Below, one piece after another: positions 42,284-49,881 of a stretch of DNA of 64,000 nt. A model generated the notes under the pieces. That model ran no database searches, was not told the DNA's origin, and saw nothing but the letters and a program-made list of their open reading frames with translations. Source of the stretch: an uncultured Lachnospiraceae bacterium (GTDB taxonomy: Bacteria > Bacillota > Clostridia > Lachnospirales > Lachnospiraceae); assembly GCA_947565425.1 (NCBI GenBank), contig CANOFW010000003.1:62001-126000 (forward strand), in the 5' to 3' direction. Each line of letters opens with the position of its first letter. Position 1 is the first letter of the stretch. The translations under genes and the position numbers were made by a program.

Positions 42284-42559
42284 ATGCGCATAGAAGCATA
42301 CAATCAAGTTACGCAGATTTACAGCAATAGCAAAGCAGCTAAGTTAAAGAGTACGGATAATGTGAAGAAGCGGGATGAAGTACAGATTTCCCGGGTAGGC
42401 CGTGACTACCAGGTTGCGAAGCAGGCGGTAGCAGATGCGCCCGATATCAGGGAAGACAGAGTCATCCAGGTAAGAGGCCGTATAGCATCCGGCAATTATA
42501 AGGTGGATAACGGAGATTTTGCAGCAAAATTACTTGAAAAATATGATGCATACTGCTAG
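42284..42559 (+). CDS. flgM: Anti-sigma-28 factor FlgM
   Basis: Binds sigma-28 until the hook is complete, then is exported. It has 91 residues. The C-terminal sigma-binding part has SGNYKVDNGDFAAKLLEKY, and the middle has DEVQISRVGRDYQVAKQAV, both typical of Firmicutes FlgM. Transcription from a sigma-28-type promoter gives negative feedback. Confidence 0.93.
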   Translation: MRIEAYNQVTQIYSNSKAAKLKSTDNVKKRDEVQISRVGRDYQVAKQAVADAPDIREDRVIQVRGRIASGNYKVDNGDFAAKLLEKYDAYC

Positions 42560-42574
42560 AAATGAGGTTTTTGC

Positions 42575-43087
42575 GTGGCGAGCTTAATGGAAGATTTTAT
42601 GAATATTTTAGAAGAAGAGAATAAGGGATATCAACGTCTAACGGAGTTGTCGCATGAGAAGAGGCAGATTATCATAGACGGTGATATTCCTGCTCTTGAG
42701 GCGATTACAGATCGGGAACAGGAAATTACCAGCCGCCTGAAGAATTTGGAAAATAAAAGAAGCGAAGTAGTGAATGATATGTCTATCGTACTTAGTAAAC
42801 AGCCAGAAGAACTGACGGTTACTAATATGATAGCATTTTTAAATAAACAGCCGCAGGAACAGAGCAAGTTGATTGATTTGCGGGATCGGCTGAAAGAGAC
42901 ACTCCGTGGGATGGCAGAGATCAATGCGCAGAATGATACACTGCTCAAGCATGCTATGGAGATGGCGGAATTTGACTTGACACTGTTCCGCAGTATGAGG
43001 CAGGCGCCAACGACGGCGAACTATGATAACCGGGCGAATAATACCGGGGATCTGTTGGGAAGCGGCGGTTTCGACGCCAAACAATAA
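42575..43087 (+). CDS. flgN: FlgN-type export chaperone
   Basis: Cytosolic chaperone for hook-associated proteins FlgK and FlgL. It has 170 residues, nearly all helical and coiled-coil (RLTELSHEKRQIIIDGDIPA, ITSRLKNLENKRSEVV), with the FlgN-family layout. It starts at a GTG eight bases after TGAGG. It lies between flgM and flgK as in other Firmicutes. Confidence 0.88.
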   Translation: MASLMEDFMNILEEENKGYQRLTELSHEKRQIIIDGDIPALEAITDREQEITSRLKNLENKRSEVVNDMSIVLSKQPEELTVTNMIAFLNKQPQEQSKLIDLRDRLKETLRGMAEINAQNDTLLKHAMEMAEFDLTLFRSMRQAPTTANYDNRANNTGDLLGSGGFDAKQ

Positions 43088-43126
43088 GACGAAGCAATCA
43101 AAAGTGCTTTAACACTTTTATGTAAA

Positions 43127-43201
43127 AGAGAAGGGAATCTCATGACACCCGGCAGTAAGAGAGAAGGGAATCTCTTAGAACCCGGCAGTAAAGGAGAATA
43201 G
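43127..43201 (+). repeat. Tandem 33-bp repeat before flgK
   Basis: Two units at 43127 and 43160 (AGAGAAGGGAATCTC then ACCCGGCAGTAA), each with a GAGA/TCTC mini-hairpin and a ribosome-binding-site-like AGAAGGG. An ORF (43142-43201, 19 codons, MTPGSKREGNLLEPGSKGE) spans them, since 33 bases keeps frame. It ends four bases before the flgK ATG. Translation is uncertain. Confidence 0.7.
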
Positions 43202-43205
43202 TAAG

Positions 43206-44906
43206 ATGGCAAATGGAATGGGAAGCCTGTATATCGGTGCATCCGGCTTACAGAATAGTCAGAACGCATTGAATACGACGGCGAATAATCTTTCAAATGT
43301 AGAGACGAAAGGTTATGTCAGACAGCAAGTGTTGTTTGAAGACAGACAATATGTGACCTTTGACAAAAAAGCGGCAATCAGTTATCAGCAAGCAGGGCTT
43401 GGTGTAAACATTGCAGATGTAGTACATACCAGGAATGCTTTTTTAGATCAGTATTACCGCACAGAGAATGGCAGACAGAATTTTTACGAGGCATGTGCAG
43501 AATCTGCAAGAGAAGTAGAGAATCAATTTCAGGAATTAGAAGGAGAGGAATTCCAGACGGCAATTCAGGAGTTTTGGGAGTCTTTTGAAGAATTTGCCAA
43601 GGGCCCGGAAACAGGTATTTATCAGACTTTGGTTATCCAGAAGGCAACCCTGTTTTTGGATAGAGCACAGAAAGTACAGGAAAGCCTGAAAGAGTATCAG
43701 AAAAATCTTAATTATAAAATTAATAAGAACATTGATAGAATTAATGATATTGGCAAGAGGATCCGTGATTTAAATATTGAGATCTTGAGAATAGAGTCTG
43801 GCGGTGTGGAGACGGCAATGACGTTGCGTGATGAGCGTGACAATCTGTTGGATGAGCTTTCCGGACTTGCAAAGGTAGATTTCAAGGAACGCGCAGACGG
43901 AACGGTTAGAGTGAAGCTGGAGAACGTGGAGTTTGTAGATGAGATTCATGTGTATGAGGTAGGAGGCCATACCGACCCAGTCACAGGATTTGTAACTCCT
44001 TATTGGCCGCAGCTCTCAGACGTAGGCAGAGAACAATATACTTATATGTTTGACTATAAGAGCGGGGATATTGCCGCAGAGTTGAATACAGACATCGGCG
44101 CGCTTAAAGGGCTTATCGTTTCCAGAGGAGATAGACCGGCAGATTATCGTGATATTACTGGCTTGGATCAGCAGAAATACGAGGATACGACAGGAATGTC
44201 TGTAGTTATGACAGCGCAGGCGGAATTAGACCAGCTCATTCATGAAGTCGTAACTTCCATCAATGATATTTTCAGTCCATTGACTACGGCGACATTTACA
44301 GCGAAGGACGGTACGGTATATCGGAACGTCAAAGTATGGGATGAAGAGAACGGCTGTGTGGGCACCGATGGGCAGAAACCGGGCCGCGAGCTTTTTACCA
44401 GGAGAGGCTGCGATCGTTATACGAAAGTTACAGCGCAAGATAATACCGTCTATTATGTTTATAACGAAGAAGACCTGAAAGACCCGGCCAAAATGTATAC
44501 GACTGGCGGTATGGTAATTAACGAAGACTTGTTACAATTGGAGAATGCGCTTCCCCATCTGAAGAAAGACGGGGAGCCGGCGCAGGCAATGGCGCAGGAG
44601 TTGGTGGCATTGTGGAGCCAGAAGAGACAGACCATCAATCCCAGCAATACAGATCCATGTACATTTAAAGAATATTACCGAAGGATGATTCAGGATGTCG
44701 GCACATCTGGTAATGTATATGAGGGATTGGCAAAGGGACTTAGTGCTGAGGTTGAGAGTATTGATAACAGTCGTCAGCAGGTCATCGGCGTTTCATCCGA
44801 TGAGGAATTACAGAACATGATCAAATATCAGAATGCTTACAATGCAGCCAGCCGGTTCATCAATGTGATTTCCGAGATGCTGGAACATATCGTAACCCGC
44901 TTGTAA
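43206..44906 (+). CDS. flgK: Flagellar hook-associated protein 1 (FlgK), copy 1
   Basis: First junction protein between hook and filament. It has 566 residues. The N-terminus GSLYIGASGLQNSQNALNTT, then NLSNVETKGYVRQQ, is the FlgK rod/hook signature. The C-terminus (MIKYQNAYNAASRFINVISE) forms the paired D0 helix. AAAGGAG precedes the ATG. A second, diverged FlgK follows after 29 bases. Confidence 0.93.
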   Translation: MANGMGSLYIGASGLQNSQNALNTTANNLSNVETKGYVRQQVLFEDRQYVTFDKKAAISYQQAGLGVNIADVVHTRNAFLDQYYRTENGRQNFYEACAESAREVENQFQELEGEEFQTAIQEFWESFEEFAKGPETGIYQTLVIQKATLFLDRAQKVQESLKEYQKNLNYKINKNIDRINDIGKRIRDLNIEILRIESGGVETAMTLRDERDNLLDELSGLAKVDFKERADGTVRVKLENVEFVDEIHVYEVGGHTDPVTGFVTPYWPQLSDVGREQYTYMFDYKSGDIAAELNTDIGALKGLIVSRGDRPADYRDITGLDQQKYEDTTGMSVVMTAQAELDQLIHEVVTSINDIFSPLTTATFTAKDGTVYRNVKVWDEENGCVGTDGQKPGRELFTRRGCDRYTKVTAQDNTVYYVYNEEDLKDPAKMYTTGGMVINEDLLQLENALPHLKKDGEPAQAMAQELVALWSQKRQTINPSNTDPCTFKEYYRRMIQDVGTSGNVYEGLAKGLSAEVESIDNSRQQVIGVSSDEELQNMIKYQNAYNAASRFINVISEMLEHIVTRL

Positions 44907-44935
44907 GACGTCGGGATATTATTAGGAGGTAGAAT

Positions 44936-46765
44936 ATGGCATCAACATTTTTTGGATTGACCATTGCAGGTTCCGCGCTGAATTCTTTTCAGGCAGCGGT
45001 GAACACAACGGCAAATAATATTTCAAATGTAAATACAAAGGGATATACAAGACAGCAGGCGGTGCGCCTTGCGGCTGAGGCATTACGAGTAAACGACCGT
45101 TACGGTATGGCAGGAAGTGGTGTTACAACTACAGAAATTATACAGACCCGTGATTTCTATTATGATGTGAAATACTGGGATAACAGCGCAAGACTTGGTT
45201 TGTTTGAAGCAAAATTATATTATTCACAGCAGGTAGAAGACTTTCTCCTCAATGATGATACAGTAAAAGGCTTTACGGATATTTTGGATGAAATGTTCGA
45301 TGCTTTGGATGATGTGCAAAAAACACCGGAGGATGTTGACGCCAGGCAGTCATTTATCAGTAAATCTCAGAATTTAGCCAATTTCTTTGGCAGCATGAAT
45401 GTAGGATTTTTGCAGATTCAGGAGGATTGTAATCAGGAAATTTGTACACAGGTGGATCAGATTAACGGTATTGCACAAAAGATTGCACTTCTCAACAAGC
45501 AGATAAACGTGATTGAGCTTCAGGGTGTGAACGCCAATGAGCTTCGAGACCAGAGAGCATTGCTGGTCGATGAACTGTCAGATTTGGTTGAGGTAGAAGT
45601 CAAGGAAACGGACGTAGTTGATCCACAGCATCCAGATGTATATACCGGCGCTACCAACTATCTGTTGAAGATTAATGGGCAGACGTTAGTCGATTCGTTT
45701 GATTATAATACGCTGAAATATGTGGCACGCGATAAAAAAGTGAATCAGAGTGATGCAGACGGTCTCTACGATCTTTACTGGGAGAGAGATAATATTCCCT
45801 TTAACGTGACGGGGAAAGGCTGCACAGGCAGGCTGAAAGGACTGTTTGATACGCGTGACGGTAATAATGATGAAGGATTTAGCGGAATTATAGAGTCTGT
45901 GAGGGAAGGCGTAACGGGAGACATCGTTACCATCAAGAATCCGAGCATTACGGATATTAACAGCATGACGATGCCGGATGACGGAATTATCACGCTTAAC
46001 AACAAGGATTACCGTTATTCTGGATTTACTTATGATGCCGAGACCCAGACTTATGAGTTTCATTTGAAGCGCACGCTTTCTGTGGATGAGCGGGAAGACC
46101 TGAATAACCGTAAGGCGAATATCGGTGAGAGCATTGATGCGATGGGTATTCCTTATTATCAGTCTCAATGCAACAATTTTCTTCGTGAGTTTGCCAAGCA
46201 GCTCAATAACCTTCAAAAATCCGGCGTTAATCTGCAAGGCGATGAGGCGGGGGCGTTCTTTGTGGCAGCAAACGCTGCGGATGGAACCGAGTATGATTTC
46301 TCAGATTATGATGCAGACGGCAGCATGAGTACTTTTAAAAATGATTATTATAAACTGACGACTGCCAATGTCAAAGTGGCTGCGGATGTGATGAAGGATC
46401 CAAACAAGATAGCCACTATCGTAAAAGAGGATTATGCAAATGGTGTGGCAAACCAGAAGTTAGTAGAAGAGATGTTGAAACTGAAATCGGATGTGAAGTT
46501 GTTCCGCGGCGGCGCGGCGACAGAATTCCTCAAGTGTTTGATTACGGACAATTCTGTTGATACACAGAAGGCAGAGACATTATATAAGAATTACAGCAAC
46601 CTTTCCGAGACGATTATACAGAAAAGAATGTCGATTTCAGCAGTAGACGAGGATGAAGAAGGGCTTGACATGCTTAAATTCCAGAATGCATATAATCTGG
46701 CGTCTAAGATGATTCAGACCTTGACGGAGATGTACGATAGACTGATTTTGCAGACCGGTGTATAA
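44936..46765 (+). CDS. flgK: Flagellar hook-associated protein 1 (FlgK), copy 2
   Basis: 609 residues. The N-terminus (TIAGSALNSFQAAVNTTANN, ISNVNTKGYTRQQ) and C-terminus (MLKFQNAYNLASKMIQTLTE) are again FlgK. The central region shares little obvious sequence with copy 1, so the two may form different junction layers or replace each other. AGGAGGTAG lies upstream. Tandem flgK genes occur in several motile Lachnospiraceae. Confidence 0.92.
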   Translation: MASTFFGLTIAGSALNSFQAAVNTTANNISNVNTKGYTRQQAVRLAAEALRVNDRYGMAGSGVTTTEIIQTRDFYYDVKYWDNSARLGLFEAKLYYSQQVEDFLLNDDTVKGFTDILDEMFDALDDVQKTPEDVDARQSFISKSQNLANFFGSMNVGFLQIQEDCNQEICTQVDQINGIAQKIALLNKQINVIELQGVNANELRDQRALLVDELSDLVEVEVKETDVVDPQHPDVYTGATNYLLKINGQTLVDSFDYNTLKYVARDKKVNQSDADGLYDLYWERDNIPFNVTGKGCTGRLKGLFDTRDGNNDEGFSGIIESVREGVTGDIVTIKNPSITDINSMTMPDDGIITLNNKDYRYSGFTYDAETQTYEFHLKRTLSVDEREDLNNRKANIGESIDAMGIPYYQSQCNNFLREFAKQLNNLQKSGVNLQGDEAGAFFVAANAADGTEYDFSDYDADGSMSTFKNDYYKLTTANVKVAADVMKDPNKIATIVKEDYANGVANQKLVEEMLKLKSDVKLFRGGAATEFLKCLITDNSVDTQKAETLYKNYSNLSETIIQKRMSISAVDEDEEGLDMLKFQNAYNLASKMIQTLTEMYDRLILQTGV

Positions 46766-46777
46766 GGAGGTTCTTAA

Positions 46778-48307
46778 ATGAGAGTTACAAATAGCATGAT
46801 TAGCAGAAACAGCATGTCAAATATGAACGGCAATAAGGTAAATGTCGATAAATTGAATAATCAGATGACATCACAGAAGAAAATTTCCCGTCCCTCTGAG
46901 GACCCTGTGATTGCCATTCGTGCGTTGCGTCTGCGAAGCAACTTGAGCGAGTTAAACCAGTACTATGAGCGCAATATTCCGGACGCCAGATCATGGATAG
47001 AGGTAACGGAAGGCGCGCTCAAAAATATGGAGACCATATTAGGAGATATTTATAAGGAATGCAATAACGGTGCAACGGATACGCTGACACAGGAAGACCG
47101 CAACGCCATCCTCAAGAATATTCAGTCATTGAAAGAGCAGGTATATCATGAAGGCAATGCAGATTGTGCGGGAAGATATGTATTTACCGGTTATAAGACC
47201 AATAAACAGCTAACGTTTGCGGAGAATGAAATAGATACTACGTATGAAATTACAGAAAAGCTCTCCTATTCCGATATAGAGGAGAAGCGTTACTACAGCA
47301 ATGAAGTCGTCGTGCCCGATACGCTTGCCGATGTGCAGGCTGGCGTAGACTTGGCGGATATGCCGCAGGAGCATATTCATAAGCGCATTCGTCTGTCCTA
47401 TGAAGCGACAGAAGAACTTGATATTGCGAATTTAAAATATTATAACGAAGCCGGCGGACGTTGGGAAGAGTTGGGAGAAATGATTGTCGACGGCGATTAT
47501 GTTGACGTTAAGTCTGACTTGTCCTATGACGATTGGGCAGCAATGGATTATGCAGTCGGTGACAAACAAGTACTCTACTTTAAGGAGACCGGGGAACTGG
47601 TTGTGGGCAAGGAGATTGCAACTCAGATGGCGAGTCAAAAAACGGAGCTTTCCATTACTTATACGAAGAAAGGGTTTGATAAAGGAGAGTTACGGCCAGA
47701 GCATTACTTTGATTGCAAAGACGTCACGGATCCAGATCCGGCGAACCATATTGAATACACGAAAGAGAATCAGGAAATTAAGTTTACCGTTGCCTTTAAC
47801 CAGCAGCTTACCGTAAACACGCAGGCAAGCGACGTCTTAGATTCCTCTATCGGCAGAGATATTGATGAGTTGACCAATGCAGTTCAGGCAGCAATTGCAG
47901 CGCATGACAAAGTAACAAAAATTGAAGAGATGCAAAAGCAGGCGCAATATTCCGACCCGGCGGCGCAAGAGGGACTCAAACAATGGCTTGAGGCGGCAGA
48001 GAAGGAAGCAGCATATGCGGATGACTATATGCAAAAACTATATTCCAGAGGCATCGGCAAATTTAGTAATTATAAGAATAATGTGACGCTTGCCAGGACA
48101 GATCTTGGAGCCAGAGAAGATAGATTGAATCTGACGGAGAACAGGATGTCCGACCAACAGACGACGTTTGAGACGCTCAAGTCCAGAAATGAAGATATGG
48201 AATTATCGGACATCATCATTGAGTACACAGCGGCATACAATGCTTACCAGGCATCCTTGCAAGCTTCTTCCAAGGCGAACGGACAGACGTTGTTGAATTA
48301 CCTGTAA
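46778..48307 (+). CDS. flgL: Flagellar hook-associated protein 3 (FlgL)
   Basis: Second junction protein, contacting flagellin. It has 509 residues, longer than the usual about 300, from an enlarged variable centre. The N-terminus MRVTNSMISRNSMSNMNGN, with KISRPSEDPVIAIRALRLRS, and the C-terminus (IIEYTAAYNAYQASLQASSK) are diagnostic. It starts 12 bases after flgK copy 2. Confidence 0.93.
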   Translation: MRVTNSMISRNSMSNMNGNKVNVDKLNNQMTSQKKISRPSEDPVIAIRALRLRSNLSELNQYYERNIPDARSWIEVTEGALKNMETILGDIYKECNNGATDTLTQEDRNAILKNIQSLKEQVYHEGNADCAGRYVFTGYKTNKQLTFAENEIDTTYEITEKLSYSDIEEKRYYSNEVVVPDTLADVQAGVDLADMPQEHIHKRIRLSYEATEELDIANLKYYNEAGGRWEELGEMIVDGDYVDVKSDLSYDDWAAMDYAVGDKQVLYFKETGELVVGKEIATQMASQKTELSITYTKKGFDKGELRPEHYFDCKDVTDPDPANHIEYTKENQEIKFTVAFNQQLTVNTQASDVLDSSIGRDIDELTNAVQAAIAAHDKVTKIEEMQKQAQYSDPAAQEGLKQWLEAAEKEAAYADDYMQKLYSRGIGKFSNYKNNVTLARTDLGAREDRLNLTENRMSDQQTTFETLKSRNEDMELSDIIIEYTAAYNAYQASLQASSKANGQTLLNYL

Positions 48308-48493
48308 CATATCTATTCAGAACCCCATGGAAATAGAAAGTCAGACCGTTCAAATTTATTTGAAAAGGGCTGAATTACTATTTCCATGAGGGGGATAATC
48401 CCCCTCAGCCACAGACAAAAGCCTCGTCAGAGGCGAATGACAGCTCTGCTGGCATGTCTGTGGCGTGGGGTTCTGGATAGATAATATGTAACA
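48303..48493. repeat. Four-way-junction element with flanking direct repeats
   Basis: Outer arms 48310-48327 and 48466-48483 (TATCTATTCAGAACCCCA with partner) pair over 18 bp with one G-U. Inside, three hairpins abut with no gap: 48328-48386 (TGGAAATAG/CTATTTCCA), 48387-48407 (TGAGGGGGA/TCCCCCTCA), 48408-48464 (GCCACAGACA/TGTCTGTGGC, itself branching into GCCTC/GAGGC and CAGC/GCTG). Only one base (48465) is unpaired at the junction. TGTAACA flanks it directly (48303-48309, 48487-48493), like a target-site duplication. A MITE-like element or a structured RNA; no protein encoded. Confidence 0.8.
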
Positions 48494-48530
48494 ATTAAAT
48501 AGAGGCATCCCGAATAGCGAGGAGTAAAAA

Positions 48531-48995
48531 ATGCAGTTAAATACAAGATTATTTGGAGAGATAGAAATAGAAGACGAAAAAGTGATTTTCTTTGAAAAAG
48601 GAATTATTGGTTTTCCGCATTGTCAGAGATTCACATTGATTTATGACGAGACGGAGGATGGGAAGCGTAAAAATATTTCCTGGCTTCAGTCTATTGAGGA
48701 ACCGGGGTTTGCGCTTCCGGTTATGGATCCGCTGATTGTCAAACCAGATTACGATCCTCAAGTGGAACATGATTTACTCAAGGGACTTGGAACATTGACA
48801 GAGGAGAATCTCTATGTCTTGGTGACAGTGACGGTGCCTACCGACATCAAAAAGCTCAGTGTGAATCTCAAGGCTCCGATTATTATCAATGTTACCGAGC
48901 GTAAGGCGGAACAACTTATCGTGGAAGATAGTTTTCCAGTGAAATACCCCATTTATGACATATTGCAGGACAGAAAAGAAAAGGCGGGTGAATAA
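48531..48995 (+). CDS. fliW: Flagellar assembly factor FliW
   Basis: Antagonist of CsrA and binding partner of flagellin. It has 154 residues. GEIEIEDEKVIFFEKGIIGF and the FALPVMDPLIVKPDY region are FliW signatures. It is followed one base later by csrA, the classic partner-switch pair. Confidence 0.95.
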   Translation: MQLNTRLFGEIEIEDEKVIFFEKGIIGFPHCQRFTLIYDETEDGKRKNISWLQSIEEPGFALPVMDPLIVKPDYDPQVEHDLLKGLGTLTEENLYVLVTVTVPTDIKKLSVNLKAPIIINVTERKAEQLIVEDSFPVKYPIYDILQDRKEKAGE

Positions 48996-48996
48996 G

Positions 48997-49212
48997 ATGC
49001 TGGCGTTGACCAGAAAAAAGGGAGAATCCATTGTTGTTAATAATGATATAGAAATCAGTATCTTAGATATTCGTGGAGAACAGGTCAAAGTCGGAATCAG
49101 TGCGCCTAAGGACGTTCCGGTGTACCGGAAGGAAGTATATCTCCAGATTCAGAAAGAGAATGAAGCAGCCGTCAGCCTGGATAGTGTTGAGATGCTGAAA
49201 AATATTTTATAG
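48997..49212 (+). CDS. csrA: Carbon storage regulator CsrA
   Basis: RNA-binding protein that blocks translation at GGA sites; in Bacillus it represses flagellin. It has 71 residues. MLALTRKKGESIVVNNDIEI and VGISAPKDVPVYRKEVY are the two RNA-binding edges. ATG 48997 follows the FliW stop; an upstream in-frame ATG lies inside fliW and is rejected. Confidence 0.96.
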   Translation: MLALTRKKGESIVVNNDIEISILDIRGEQVKVGISAPKDVPVYRKEVYLQIQKENEAAVSLDSVEMLKNIL

Positions 49213-49216
49213 AGCG

Positions 49217-49243
49217 TAAATATTTGTAAAAAAATACCGATAA
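49217..49243 (+). promoter_or_regulatory. Sigma-28 promoter of flaG-fliD-fliS
   Basis: TAAA (49217-49220), 15 bases, ACCGATAA (49236-49243), five bases after the csrA stop and 87 before the flaG ATG. Confidence 0.88.
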
Positions 49244-49330
49244 TCATTATAAGATAAAGGATTTTATAGAGAAGGGACAGTTGGAAACTGCCAGTCCACC
49301 TGTCTTCGATATCACATGGAGGTGATCACA

Positions 49331-49870
49331 ATGGCAATGGAAGCATTGAAATCTGCCGGGATTAAGGCATATCAGGGAAGTAGCCTGAAGCCCGCAGTAC
49401 AGACAGTTGAGACAGCGGTGCAGCCGCAGGCTTCCGCAGCAGTTAAGACGCTCAAGACGGCAGAGAGAGTAGCCGACGTGGTGGAGATGAAGTCTGAGCG
49501 TAAAGTGGAAGCGAAGCCTGAGAAGAGAACTGCCAGAGTTATGCCGGATAAAGGGAACGGCAGTAGAGTGCAGGAAATATCTCGAACGAAAGAAGCGGTT
49601 AAAACAGCAGAGCCAGTTCTTCCTGAGAATAAGGAAGCCGAAGGCGTGGCTGCGAATGACAAGCTCAAACGTGCAGTCGAAGAAATGAACAAGAAAGCTG
49701 CCAATTCAGAGGCAATTTTTGGGGTCCATGATTCGACAAATCGCGTTACAATTAAGATTGTGGATAAGGAAACGAAAGAAATATTGAAGGAATATCCACC
49801 GGAGAAGACGCTTGATATGATTGCGAAGGTGTGGGAACTGGCTGGATTATTAGTGGATGAAAAGGGATAG
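49331..49870 (+). CDS. flaG: FlaG family protein
   Basis: 179 residues. The C-terminal 70 residues are the FlaG domain (VTIKIVDKETKEILKEYPPE, then KVWELAGLLVDEKG). The N-terminal half is an Ala/Lys/Val-rich extension not seen in short FlaG proteins. FlaG affects filament length in some bacteria. ATG 49331 lies five bases after GGAGGTGAT, a full anti-SD match; the ATG at 49316 precedes that site and is rejected. Twelve bases from fliD. Confidence 0.88.
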   Translation: MAMEALKSAGIKAYQGSSLKPAVQTVETAVQPQASAAVKTLKTAERVADVVEMKSERKVEAKPEKRTARVMPDKGNGSRVQEISRTKEAVKTAEPVLPENKEAEGVAANDKLKRAVEEMNKKAANSEAIFGVHDSTNRVTIKIVDKETKEILKEYPPEKTLDMIAKVWELAGLLVDEKG

Positions 49871-49881
49871 GAGGAATTATT

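Noticed and set aside
42575-43087. Second flagellar anti-sigma or regulator
   Set aside because: Helical pattern and position between flgM and flgK fit an FlgN chaperone better.
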